NCBI RefSeq assembly: GCF_900637305.1
Contig: NZ_LR134365.1
Coordinates: 155,001-219,000 of the forward strand
From: Cardiobacterium hominis
Lineage (GTDB): Bacteria > Pseudomonadota > Gammaproteobacteria > Cardiobacteriales > Cardiobacteriaceae
Reading direction: 5' to 3'
Length of the DNA stretch: 64,000 nucleotides
A program made the position numbers and the translations under genes. Positions 9,222-17,626 of this stretch are shown here, in pieces. Every line of letters starts with the position of its first letter. The first letter of the stretch is position 1. The notes beneath the pieces are model-generated. The model made no database searches. It was not told the DNA's origin and saw only the letters and a program-made list of their open reading frames with translations.

Positions 9222-9438
9222 AAAGCCTCCGGTTGCGTTGGGTTGAATGATCGACGCAGAATTATGCCTGTTCTAAATTTTTTATCAACCAGTAAAAACG
9301 CGGCCTCACGCCCCGTCCCTGCCCCCCGTGGCGGGCGCCCATCCGCGCTCGCCCAGCGCTTATATCGCCATCCACATAAAGTTTCAGACAAGACGCGCTG
9401 CCGAAAACAACGCCATAGTAAGCATTTGTTTCTTAATT

Positions 9439-9462
9439 AATGGTGCGCCAAGGCGCACTCTA
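9439..9462. repeat. GGTGCGCC short inverted repeat
   Basis: AATGGTGCGCCAAGGCGCAC and the following TCTA match, on the opposite strand, the 24-base sequence at 27223-27246 at 22 of 24 positions. The internal GTGCGCC/GGCGCAC pairing makes a small hairpin. Confidence 0.6.
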
Positions 9463-9509
9463 TAATCCCTGGCAATGAAACCCCGTATGGGGCTTTCGGA
9501 GATGGCAAT

Positions 9510-9534
9510 AAAAAGCCCCCGCTTTGCAGGGGCT
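9510..9534 (-). terminator. terminator of the 9557-10402 lipoprotein gene
   Basis: Read on the minus strand, AGCCCCTGC, loop AAA, GCGGGGGCT then TTTTT forms a stem with a T tract 23 bases after the stop codon. Confidence 0.8.
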
Positions 9535-9556
9535 GACAGACCGGATGCTGGAAACG

Positions 9557-10402
9557 TTATTGCCGCTTCGCGCCAAATACTGCATCAATCTTTTTCGCAC
9601 TATCGACATAGCGCCCGACCATTTCTTCGGCATTCTCACCAGCGAATTTTCCTTTAATCCCTTCTTGTGAATTGCGGCTAGAATAGAAATTCGCTTCTTT
9701 TTCCTGCCCGTTATAGGAAATGATGCCGCTGCTTTTGCCTTGGTAGCCGGGGCTGTTCAAAGTGAAATTCAGGCGTTTGAGGCCAAAATCTACAGCGGCA
9801 TTGGCCGTCCCGCGCTCGATATGTTCAACGATGCCTTTGTCATTCAGGAAGCCGACAATGCTGTCGCCCTGATAATAGAACAGTCCTTGCTGCGGCATTT
9901 TCGTAACCTGCTGCCCGCGCCAGAAATGGGTATAGCCGTTATCTACATTCAGCATGCCGAATTGCGTGTAGCGGTAGGTGTTGTCGCTCATCTGGAATGA
10001 TTTGTAAGCCAGGTTATCCCGCTTGTTGATACTGCCTTTGCCATCCAGCGAGCCATAAATCAGGATATTGCCGTCTTTGGTGTTGGCATAATAAGTTGGC
10101 AGGCGCAGTTTCGGGTGTTTGTTATCTTTCGGACTAATGGCGGTATTGCTGTAATCCGAGGTTTTCGTCGCATCGGTTTCCAGCGTTTTGTGTAGTCCGT
10201 CGTCATAATGACGGTGGTGCATGCCGGTATAAAGGGCGATATGTCGCTCAATCTGGAAATCGCTGCTCGGGATTTCTGCGGGCGGCGCCGGATTGTCCGC
10301 CTTGGGGCCGGGCGGATCGACTGCCGGATGCTCGTTGTACACGCCGCCGCAGGCGGTGAGCAAGGCAGTGGTGAGAAGCGAGAGCGTCAGGTGTTGTTTC
10401 AT
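9557..10402 (-). CDS. TbpB-barrel-type surface lipoprotein (Slam-substrate-like)
   Basis: A 281-residue lipoprotein: signal peptide MKQHLTLSLLTTALLTAC with the lipobox LLTAC, acylated Cys at 18. A disordered Pro-rich linker (CGGVYNEHPAVDPPGPKADN) follows, and the C-terminal half contains the motif GKFAGENAEEMVGRYVDS that marks the handle/barrel domain of TbpB-type proteins, ending in FGAKRQ. It shares SDNTYRYTQFG and GDSIVGF with the lipoprotein at 42355. TbpB-barrel lipoproteins are normally moved to the outer surface by a Slam protein and bind host iron or haem carriers or other ligands; the ligand here is unknown. It is monocistronic with its own terminator. Confidence 0.8.
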   Translation of the reverse strand: MKQHLTLSLLTTALLTACGGVYNEHPAVDPPGPKADNPAPPAEIPSSDFQIERHIALYTGMHHRHYDDGLHKTLETDATKTSDYSNTAISPKDNKHPKLRLPTYYANTKDGNILIYGSLDGKGSINKRDNLAYKSFQMSDNTYRYTQFGMLNVDNGYTHFWRGQQVTKMPQQGLFYYQGDSIVGFLNDKGIVEHIERGTANAAVDFGLKRLNFTLNSPGYQGKSSGIISYNGQEKEANFYSSRNSQEGIKGKFAGENAEEMVGRYVDSAKKIDAVFGAKRQ

Positions 10403-10496
10403 CGTTCGTTCCTTGATTTATGAATGGGCGGGGTGTTTGTTCCGGTTTCGCAGGAAACGGGACGGCGACTATTGTCGTTTTGTCATCAAGCTGTCG

Positions 10497-12317
10497 TCAA
10501 TGGTTTGTTTGCGTTTTGTGCGGGTGGTCGAGATGCCAGGCGAGGCCGGTGTGGCGGCGGGTCGGGGTGGCGGCGGCATTTTTGAGCGCATCGGCGCTGG
10601 CGTAGATGTCGAGGCGGCCTTTGCTGCGGGTGATGCCGGTGTAGAGCAGTTCGCGGCTTAGGAGGCGCTCGGCGTGTTCGTCCAGCGCGAGGGCGACGTG
10701 CGGGTATTCGGAGCCCTGCGATTTGTGGATGCTCAGGGCGTAGGCGTCGGTGAGCGTTGCGGGATTCAAACGGGCGAGCGGCACGGGTTCGTGGCCGGGC
10801 AGGTGCAGTTGCAGGCCGTTGTCGTCTTCGAAGCAGATGCCGGTGTCGCCGTTGTAGAGTTGTTGGCGGTGGTCGTTTTCCAGAATCATCAGCGGCAGGC
10901 CGTGGTAGTAGGCAAGGCTCGGATCCGCGCCTTGCGCGCGCTGGTGCAGTTGGCGCAGCGCGGCGTTGATGCGGCGGGTGCCGAGCGCGCCGTGATGCCC
11001 GGCACAGAGGATGCGGTATTGGTCGTAGGTGTTGAGGAGTTCCTGCGGGTTGGCAGCTGCGTCTTGCAGTTTTTCGAGGTAGGGCTGGTAAGGCGCGATG
11101 AGGGCGCGGTAGAGGTTGGCGTCTGGCGTGGGGTACCAGTGGATGGTTTTTTCGTCGGAGTTTTGGGAGCGCAGGTTTTTGTGTCCGGCGTTTTTGTCGG
11201 TCACGGGTGGCTGACCTGCGTCAAAGGATGTTGCTGTAACGGTGTTGTCGCTACGCGATGTTTTCACACCCCCTCCCCTGCCCTCCCCCGCTACGCAGGG
11301 GAAGGGGTGCGAGTCGGCGCTTGTTTTTGCACCGGCGGTTTGTAAGCGAAGTCCATCACTTTCTCTACAGAATAGCGGGAGCTGTTCCTTTTTGTACGGC
11401 GCGAGCGCCTCCAGCAGGCGTTCGCCGTGCTGTCCGTCATCGCCGTTTAGGATGGCGGCGAGTTGGCCGATGCCACTGTCGGCGCGAAAGCGCTGGCTTT
11501 CGCGCAGGGTGATGCGGTGGTTTTGCAGTGCCGGATGGTGGCTCAGGTCGTGCAGGATGGCGCCGGGTTCGACTGCCGCCAGTTGGTCGGCGTCGCCGAG
11601 GAGGATGAGGCGGGTATCGGTGGCGGTCGCGGCGATGAGCGCATGCGCCAGTTCGAGCGAGAGCATGGAGGCTTCGTCGATGATGATGAGGTCGTGCGGC
11701 AGATGGCGGCTCATGTGGTAGCGCGCCTGGCCGTCCGTGCCGATGCCGAGCAGGCGGTGCAGGGTCTGCGCTGGCAGGTCTTGGACGCCCGCTGCGGCGA
11801 GGCTTTCTTCCATGCGTTTTGCCGCTTTGCCGGTGGGTGCGGCGAGTGCGATGCGGATTTTGGGGTCGGCCTGTTGTTCGGCATGGATGAGGCGGGCGAT
11901 GGTGTAGGTTTTGCCGGTGCCGGGGCCGCCGTTGATGAGGGCGAGGCGACGGCTGCGCGCGAGGCGAATGGCGTTTTGTTGTTCTGCGCGCAGGCCGTCT
12001 GCGGGGATGGGTTCGGCGGGGGTGTCGGCCGCGTGCAGGCGCTCGCGGAGCATCGCGGCAAGACGCGCTTCTTGTTGGTAGTTACGGCTGATCCAGAGGC
12101 GGTCGCCACGGCGGGTGAGCGGTGCGGCGCGGTCGTCGTCGGCGAGGAGCGGGGTGGCGGCGAGGGTGTCGGCGGCGGCGCGCTGCGCGTCATTAAGCTG
12201 GATGAGGGTGTCGCCGTTGTCGTGTGCGTTTTGCAGGGCGGTCAGGAGGTCGGCAAGGATGGAGCCATGTTCGGGGCAGCCGCTTTGCCGGGCGAGGTAG
12301 TGGGCGAGGTGGTGCAT
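10497..12317 (-). CDS. recD: exonuclease V (RecBCD) alpha subunit, with an in-frame repeat insertion
   Basis: A 606-residue SF1 helicase. Walker A GGPGTGKTYT lies near residues 128-137, the Walker B region IIDEASMLS near 215, and the C-terminal motif TDAYALSIHKSQGSEYPHVA and GITRSKGRLDIY are the RecD motifs V-VI. It is the fast 5'-3' motor of the RecBCD repair nuclease. Residues about 322-389 do not belong to the family: they include HPFPCVAGEGRGGGVKTSR, a translation of the C-rich repeat that lies at 11262-11310, followed by low-complexity sequence. Without it the protein would be shorter than E. coli RecD (608). It starts 14 bases after the recB stop, so the two are one operon. Confidence 0.93.
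   Translation of the reverse strand: MHHLAHYLARQSGCPEHGSILADLLTALQNAHDNGDTLIQLNDAQRAAADTLAATPLLADDDRAAPLTRRGDRLWISRNYQQEARLAAMLRERLHAADTPAEPIPADGLRAEQQNAIRLARSRRLALINGGPGTGKTYTIARLIHAEQQADPKIRIALAAPTGKAAKRMEESLAAAGVQDLPAQTLHRLLGIGTDGQARYHMSRHLPHDLIIIDEASMLSLELAHALIAATATDTRLILLGDADQLAAVEPGAILHDLSHHPALQNHRITLRESQRFRADSGIGQLAAILNGDDGQHGERLLEALAPYKKEQLPLFCRESDGLRLQTAGAKTSADSHPFPCVAGEGRGGGVKTSRSDNTVTATSFDAGQPPVTDKNAGHKNLRSQNSDEKTIHWYPTPDANLYRALIAPYQPYLEKLQDAAANPQELLNTYDQYRILCAGHHGALGTRRINAALRQLHQRAQGADPSLAYYHGLPLMILENDHRQQLYNGDTGICFEDDNGLQLHLPGHEPVPLARLNPATLTDAYALSIHKSQGSEYPHVALALDEHAERLLSRELLYTGITRSKGRLDIYASADALKNAAATPTRRHTGLAWHLDHPHKTQTNH
11255..11312. repeat. C-rich repeat translated within recD
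   Basis: The sequence GTTTTCACACCCCCTCCCCT, then GCCCTCCCCCGCTACGCAGG and GGAAGGGGTG, lies inside the recD reading frame. The flanking TGTCGCTACGCGATG is related to TGTCGCCACGCGGCT at the sucCD copy on the opposite strand, so flanks are shared as well as the core. In recD it encodes Pro-, Gly- and Arg-rich residues. Confidence 0.8.
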
Positions 12318-12331
12318 GGTGTTTTTCGGGT

Positions 12332-15300
12332 TCAGGCGGCTTCGTGGCCGAGGATGCGGTCAAGTCCGGCGATGAATTCCGGCGGGTAGTTCCAGCCGTA
12401 TTTGCCGTTTGCCGGATGGGCGGGGTCGATACCGCGCAGGTAGAGGTATTCGATGCCGCCGAGGTGGCGCGCGGGGTCGTAGTCCGCAAGGCGGGTTTGC
12501 AGCAGGCGGTGCAGCGCTACTTGGTAGAGCGCGGCTTGCAGCCAGTAGTGGTGGTCGCCCATCGCTGCGCGGATGTTTTCCGGCGTGTAGTCGGCGGGGC
12601 TGTTGCCGAGGTGGTTAGTTTTGTAGTCGAGGATGTAGTAGCGGCCGTCGTGCTGGTAGAGGTGGTCGATTTCGCCACGGAGGTAGCGGATATGGCGGTG
12701 TTTGTCGCTGAGGTGGAGCGGGTGGCCGTGCGCGGCAAAGTGGGCGTTGATGGCGGGGATGTCGAGGGCGACACGGGCGTCGCTGCCGAGGGTGAAGCCG
12801 TATTCGCTGCGGTGCGCGCCTTGTTTGCTCGTGCCGAGGCTGATACGGCTTTGCGGCAGTTCGCAGTACTGGATGGCTTCCAGCCAGTTTTCGCAGGCGT
12901 CCAGTTGAGCGGGTTCGAGACCGAGTTGCCATTGGCGGTTGTCGTGTTCGAGGTAGCGGCGCCAGTCGCGACGGTTGTCCGGGCGGATGCGCTCCAGCAC
13001 GGCGTGCAGGGCGCTGCCGGGCGCGGTGCCGCGTGGGTAGGTGTAGCGGATGTCGGCATCCGGCGGGGCGTCGGGCGCGTTTTGGGGTGTGGCGACGGCG
13101 TAGTCAGCAAGGTCGGGCGAGGTGGGTTCGATGGCGTCGCGCAGGAGGGCGCTGAAGCTGCTGCGTTGCCAGCCCTGGAAGCGGGTGCGCCAGACCGGGG
13201 CGGTGCTGCGCGGGTTTTCACACCCCCTCCCCTGCCCTCCCCCGCTTTGCTGGGGCGGGGGATTGGTGGGTGGTTCGGTAGCGGCGGTTTGATGGTCATC
13301 CGGTTGTTGGGTTACGCGCTGCGCGCTAATCCGCCCTGCGGAAGCAGCTTTTTCACCGCCCTCACCCCACCCCCTCTCCCAAAGGGAGAGGGGCTTTTCG
13401 TGCGCATAGGCAGTGAAATCGCATGCACTACCTCCGTTCCCGCCCTCCCCGCCCCCGCTTTGCGGGGGCGGGGGATTGGCGGGTGGTTCGTGGGATGGGT
13501 GCGCGCGGTATGGGAGGGCGGCAAGGGCTTCGGCGCTGGTTTCGCCCGCGTGCGGGCAACGTCCGGGGTTTTGCGCGTAGGTCAGGTAGAGTTTTTCGGT
13601 CGGGGTCGGGTTGGCTTTGTCCGGTTTGCATTCGCGGTGGGCAACGAGGAGCAGGTTTTTGGCGCGGGTGAGGCCGACGTAGAGCAGGCGGCGCTGTTCT
13701 TCGTTTTCTTGTTGGTCAATGGGGGTGTTTGCGGGTTTGGCGAGGCTGATGCGGATGGTGTCGCCGTCGCGGTAACGCCAGGTCGGCACGGGGTTGGCGC
13801 CGCCGCCTTTGTGGTTGCTGCCGGTGGCGAGGATGACGACGGGCGCTTCGAGGCCTTTGGCTTTGTGGATGGTGAGCAGGTGGACGGCGTTTTGTCCCGG
13901 CAGTGGCGGGGCTTTAGCCCAGTCGGCATCCGGCGGGGCGGCGAGCTGGGCGCGCCACCAGGCGCCAAATTGTGCCGGGCGCTGTTTGGGCGCGTGTTCG
14001 GCGAGGATGGTCTGGATGTGGCGCAGGTCGAGGAGGTGGCGCAGGTTGTCCGGCGCGGGGCAGGAGGCGAGGGTTTGCCAGATGTTGTGTTTTTCGTGGG
14101 TGAGTAGCGGGTTGAGGGCGGCAAGCAGTCCCCAGCTTTGCCAGGCATCGTGCGCCTGGGTGAGCGCTTCGCGCAGTTCGGCCAGGGTGAGTTCGTCCGC
14201 GCGCGCGGGGATTTCGCCTTGTTCGATGGCGGCGAGACGGTCGAGGTCTTGTTGGCTGTAGCCGTAGTAGAGGCCGCTTAGCAGGCGGTTCTGGCGGTCG
14301 CGGTGTTCGGGTTGTTCGAGGGCGGCGAGGAGGTCGGCGAAGGTGCGGGCGACGGCGCCGGTGAAGACGCTGCGGTCGTGGCTGCGCTCGCTGTCGATGT
14401 GTTGTGCGTGCAGTTTGTTTTGCAGGGTTTCGAGGCTGCTGTTGCTGCGCATGAGGATTTGGATGTCGCGCGGCGCGATGCCGGTGCCATCCGTGAGGCG
14501 GGCGACGAGGGCGGCGATGGTGTCGGTTTCGCTGTCCTGGTTGGTGCCGCTGTGCGTCCATTGCATCGGGCGCGCGATGGGGCTGCCGTCGGCGGCGAGG
14601 ATGGTTTGTGCGGGGTTGGCCGCTTGGGCTTCGTGGTAGGTGATGTCCGTGCCGAGGCGGGCATTGTCGTCTTGCAGGTAGTGTTCGTTCAGCGCGGCGA
14701 TGAGGTTGGGGCTGCTGCGGCGGTTGGTGTCGAGGCGGTGTTGTTCGTCGGGTCGGAAGCGGGTTTTGAGGCGGTTGTAGTTGGCGACGTCGCCGCCGCG
14801 GAAGCCGTATATCGCCTGTTTCGGGTCGCCGACGAGGAGAAGGAAGCCGTGTTTGCGCTCGCCGTCTTCCCGCAGGTAGGTGCGCTCGAGCAGGGCGGCC
14901 TGTTCGTCGTTCAGATCCTGGGATTCGTCCACGAGCATGACGGGGTAACGGCGGGTGAGGTAGTGCGCGAGGTTGGTGCCGTGTTGCGGGTGGGCAAGGG
15001 CTTCGTTGATGCGTGCGGTTTTTTCGCTGAAGGTGGTTTCGCCGCGCGCTTCCAGCGCCTGCGGGTAGGTTTGGCGCACGGTTTCGAGGAGGCTGGCGAT
15101 GGTTTGGCGTTTGTGGTGGTCGAGGTGGTTTTGTCGGGCGTCGCGCGCGGCGAGGAGGTCGCGGATGAGGAGGGTGAAGGGGTGGGCGGTGAAGGCTGCG
15201 GTAAGCGCGGTTTGTTTGCTGCTGATGCGGGGTTTACCAAAGCCGCTGGCGAGGGCTTCGGTGCGGTCGTTAAATGGCAGTTCTTGATGCAGTTGTTGCA

Positions 15301-16195
15301 GCAGTTGCGGCAGCGCATCGCGCTGTTTGTACCAGGCGGCGTTTTTGGCAACGGCGGCGGCAAATTCCGGGGCGTCAATCATGGCCTGCCAGTCGGCAAT
15401 CACCGCCGCATCAAGTTCGCGCAACTGCCGCGTGAGCGCTTGATGGCGGTCGCGGCTGTAGTCGGCAGAGACGTCGCCGCTGTCGATTGCGGCATGGCGG
15501 TGGCTGGTCGCCTCGCGCGCGGCGGCGAGGTAGGCGTCGCTGTCGTGATACGCGCCGTCCGCCAGCATTTGCGCGAAGGTTTCCGGGTCGTGCTGGTGGT
15601 TTTCGTGCAGGAGGCGGCGCAGGGTGTCGTGGATGGTTTCTTCCAGCGCCGGGCTGTTTTCGTTGATTTGCAGGCGTTCGTCGTTGCCCGTTTCCAGCGC
15701 AAATTCCGCCAGCCAGCGCTGGCAGAGGCTGTCGATGGTGCCGATGAACAGCTCGTCCAGCCGCGCTTGCAGGCTTTCGACGCGGCTGAAAATGGCGATG
15801 AGGCCGTCCAGCCCATGCTTTGCGACCGCGTTCAGGATGAGGTGGCGGTTGATGAGGTCGCCGCCGCTGCCGCCGATGATGTCGTCCAGGCGGGTCGCGA
15901 GGCCGTCGTCATCATTCAGCACCGTTTCTTCGGCAAGATAGCGCGCGGCGATGGCTTTCAGGTTTTCGCGCAGAGCGTGCAGGCGCTTGTGCACGCGCTG
16001 CTGCATTTCCGCCGCCGCCTTGCGGGTGAAGGTGGTGGCGATGATTTCGCGCGGCGGGTAGCCGCCTTCGATGAGCAGGCGCAGGATGATGCCGGTGAGC
16101 GTCCAGGTTTTGCCGGTACCGGCGGAGGCTTCGATGAGGGCGCGGCCTTCGAGCGGGATTTCCAGAGCGGGGGTGGGTTCGGTCGTGGTGTTCAT
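12332..16195 (-). CDS. recB: exonuclease V (RecBCD) beta subunit, with in-frame repeat insertions
   Basis: A 1287-residue protein, about 100 longer than E. coli RecB (1180). The UvrD-type helicase starts with EASAGTGKTWTL (residues 22-33), has the Walker B VDESQDLN near 420 and motif VI VGLTRAKNLLL near 840. The C-terminal nuclease has the metal motif GEIDHLY...YYILDYKTN at about 1172-1192. Between them, about residues 885-1000, is a Pro/Gly-rich block (NPPPPQSGGGEGG, PLSLWERGWGEGG, NPPPQQSGGGQGRG) made of three translated C-rich repeat copies. recD follows; recC, normally upstream, is not here. The start is divergent from tmcA, 14 bases away. Confidence 0.95.
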   Translation of the reverse strand: MNTTTEPTPALEIPLEGRALIEASAGTGKTWTLTGIILRLLIEGGYPPREIIATTFTRKAAAEMQQRVHKRLHALRENLKAIAARYLAEETVLNDDDGLATRLDDIIGGSGGDLINRHLILNAVAKHGLDGLIAIFSRVESLQARLDELFIGTIDSLCQRWLAEFALETGNDERLQINENSPALEETIHDTLRRLLHENHQHDPETFAQMLADGAYHDSDAYLAAAREATSHRHAAIDSGDVSADYSRDRHQALTRQLRELDAAVIADWQAMIDAPEFAAAVAKNAAWYKQRDALPQLLQQLHQELPFNDRTEALASGFGKPRISSKQTALTAAFTAHPFTLLIRDLLAARDARQNHLDHHKRQTIASLLETVRQTYPQALEARGETTFSEKTARINEALAHPQHGTNLAHYLTRRYPVMLVDESQDLNDEQAALLERTYLREDGERKHGFLLLVGDPKQAIYGFRGGDVANYNRLKTRFRPDEQHRLDTNRRSSPNLIAALNEHYLQDDNARLGTDITYHEAQAANPAQTILAADGSPIARPMQWTHSGTNQDSETDTIAALVARLTDGTGIAPRDIQILMRSNSSLETLQNKLHAQHIDSERSHDRSVFTGAVARTFADLLAALEQPEHRDRQNRLLSGLYYGYSQQDLDRLAAIEQGEIPARADELTLAELREALTQAHDAWQSWGLLAALNPLLTHEKHNIWQTLASCPAPDNLRHLLDLRHIQTILAEHAPKQRPAQFGAWWRAQLAAPPDADWAKAPPLPGQNAVHLLTIHKAKGLEAPVVILATGSNHKGGGANPVPTWRYRDGDTIRISLAKPANTPIDQQENEEQRRLLYVGLTRAKNLLLVAHRECKPDKANPTPTEKLYLTYAQNPGRCPHAGETSAEALAALPYRAHPSHEPPANPPPPQSGGGEGGNGGSACDFTAYAHEKPLSLWERGWGEGGEKAASAGRISAQRVTQQPDDHQTAATEPPTNPPPQQSGGGQGRGCENPRSTAPVWRTRFQGWQRSSFSALLRDAIEPTSPDLADYAVATPQNAPDAPPDADIRYTYPRGTAPGSALHAVLERIRPDNRRDWRRYLEHDNRQWQLGLEPAQLDACENWLEAIQYCELPQSRISLGTSKQGAHRSEYGFTLGSDARVALDIPAINAHFAAHGHPLHLSDKHRHIRYLRGEIDHLYQHDGRYYILDYKTNHLGNSPADYTPENIRAAMGDHHYWLQAALYQVALHRLLQTRLADYDPARHLGGIEYLYLRGIDPAHPANGKYGWNYPPEFIAGLDRILGHEAA
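13207..13275. repeat. C-rich repeat translated within recB, copy 1
   Basis: GGGTTTTCACACCCCCTCCC, CTGCCCTCCCCCGCTTTGCT, then GGGGCGGGGGATTGGTGGG. The first part is nearly the same as the recD copy at 11259 and the reverse of the sucCD copy. In recB it is read on the minus strand as Pro-rich residues (NPPPQQSGGGQGRGCENP). Confidence 0.85.
13355..13400. repeat. G/C-rich repeat translated within recB, copy 2
   Basis: GCCCTCACCCCACCCCCTCT, CCCAAAGGGAGAGGGGCTTT. The stem CCCTCTCCC/GGGAGAGGG is perfect with a three-base AAA loop. It is read as PLSLWERGWGEGG in RecB, a peptide commonly produced when such palindromes are translated. It is a different subfamily from copies 1 and 3. Confidence 0.8.
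13425..13492. repeat. C-rich repeat translated within recB, copy 3
   Basis: CCGTTCCCGCCCTCCCCGCC, CCCGCTTTGCGGGGGCGGGG, GATTGGCGGGTGGTTCGTGG. It resembles copy 1 closely over CCCGCTTTGC and GGGCGGGGGATTGG.GGGTGGTTCG, so the two look like duplicates of each other separated by copy 2. Confidence 0.85.
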
Positions 16196-16209
16196 GCCAA
16201 AATACTACC

Positions 16210-17607
16210 ATGCGACGTCTTCTCCTTGTGCCGCCCGACGCCCTGCCCGCGCGCGACGTCTTCGGGCGTGATTTGCATCCGCGCGACTACCGCCGTTACC
16301 TCGGACAAACCCGCAGCACCCTCGCCTGGGACGCGAGCGGCGGCCTCTACCCGAACGCCTTTGCAGCGCTCGCCGCCACCCTCGGCGACGGCCACGACCT
16401 GCCGCTTTACCTGCCCGCGCACTACCCCGACGGCGACCCCGACCATCTGCGCCTGCTGGATTACGGCGAGGCCGTTACCGCCTGTCGCGACCACTTCAAC
16501 GCCCGCCTGCGCCGCCTCATTGCCGCGACCGCCGCGCCGCAGACCGCGCCGCCGCCGGATAGCATCGAACACCGCCACCAGCCGCAAATCATCCTTGGCC
16601 GTCGCGGCCGTGGCAAAACCACGCGGCTGGCCGCCAAAATCCGCTGGCTGGGCGGCACGCGCGTCCTCGTCGTCACCCCCTACCGCAGCAACCTCGAACG
16701 CCTGCGCGCCCTCCTGCCGGATGCCGCCAACTGCCTATTCCTGCCGCCGGACGACGCGCTGAACCGCCTGCCGCCCGCCGAGCACCTCGTCATCGACGAA
16801 GCCGCCAGCATTCCGCCCGCCCAACTGCTCGCCCTCACCGCGCATTATCCCGCCTACACCGTCGCCGCCACCGAAGACGGCTACGAAGGCCACGGCCGCA
16901 GCTTCAGCCTGCACGTCCTGCCCGCGCTCATCGCCCGCGACGCCGCCCGCGTCTACCGCCACCAACAGGCGCTGCGCCACGCGCACCACGACCCGCTCGA
17001 ACAACTTCTGGAAAACGCCTTCCTCCTCCACCCCGACGACACGACACCGCCCGCGCCCGCGACCCTCCGCCGCGTCAGCCGCGACGAACGCGCGCACGAC
17101 GAACCGCTGCTGCGCGCCATCTACGGCCTGCTGCACCAGGCGCACTACCGCACCAGCCCGGACGACCTCAAACACCTGCTTGACCTGCCCGGACAAAGCC
17201 TCTACATCGCCGCCAGCGGCGCGGACGTCGCCGGCGTTTTGCACATCCGTCACGAAAACCCGTTACCCGCTGACTTGGCAGCCGCCGTCATCCGGGGCGA
17301 ACGCCGCCCGCAAGGCCGCCTACTGCTGCAACAACTGCTCGTCCGCACGCAAAACCCGGCGTACAACCGCCCGCTGGCGCGCATCAGCCGCATCGCCGTT
17401 CACCCCGCGCACCGCCGCCAGGGCATCGCCGCCGCGCTGATTGCCCGCGCCCGCGCCGACCTCGCCGTGCCGCTCGGCGTCAGCTACGGCCACAGCGACG
17501 ACCTCGCCGCCTTCTGGCAGGCGCTCGGCTTCCGCGAAATCCACCGCAGCGCGAGCGGCAAGGCGCGGCCAACGAGTTTGCGTTTATCTGCTATCGTGCC
17601 TCCCTAA
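16210..17607 (+). CDS. tmcA: tRNA(Met) cytidine acetyltransferase, short form
   Basis: A 465-residue protein against 671 in E. coli TmcA. It has the P-loop GRRGRGKTTR (about 130-139), the Walker B VIDEAASIPP (near 196), EGHGRSFSLHVL which is a TmcA signature, and a GNAT acetyltransferase motif RISRIAVHPAHRRQGIAAAL near 390-410. TmcA uses ATP and acetyl-CoA to make N4-acetylcytidine at the wobble base of elongator tRNA-Met. The N-terminal domain is shortened and most of the C-terminal tRNA-binding tail is absent after PTSLRLSAIVPP, so tRNA recognition may differ. It is divergent from recB by 14 bases; the tannase-like gene starts 19 bases after it. Confidence 0.88.
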   Translation: MRRLLLVPPDALPARDVFGRDLHPRDYRRYLGQTRSTLAWDASGGLYPNAFAALAATLGDGHDLPLYLPAHYPDGDPDHLRLLDYGEAVTACRDHFNARLRRLIAATAAPQTAPPPDSIEHRHQPQIILGRRGRGKTTRLAAKIRWLGGTRVLVVTPYRSNLERLRALLPDAANCLFLPPDDALNRLPPAEHLVIDEAASIPPAQLLALTAHYPAYTVAATEDGYEGHGRSFSLHVLPALIARDAARVYRHQQALRHAHHDPLEQLLENAFLLHPDDTTPPAPATLRRVSRDERAHDEPLLRAIYGLLHQAHYRTSPDDLKHLLDLPGQSLYIAASGADVAGVLHIRHENPLPADLAAAVIRGERRPQGRLLLQQLLVRTQNPAYNRPLARISRIAVHPAHRRQGIAAALIARARADLAVPLGVSYGHSDDLAAFWQALGFREIHRSASGKARPTSLRLSAIVPP

Positions 17608-17626
17608 ACCCACCCCGGAGCCATCC

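Larger units (their letters stand above)
9222..9556. other. intergenic region between carbonic anhydrase and a lipoprotein gene
   Basis: No credible gene. The right part of the promoter region of the carbonic anhydrase lies at 9222-9300. A short repeat with GGTGCGCCAAGGCGCACTC (9439-9462) and a terminator for the minus-strand lipoprotein gene (9510-9534) follow. The GGTGCGCC repeat is seen again twice at 27223-27294. Confidence 0.6.

Noticed and set aside
14303..16762. 819-codon plus-strand frame antisense to recB
   Set aside because: Shadow frame; recB on the other strand has all helicase motifs. It also reads into tmcA in the wrong frame.
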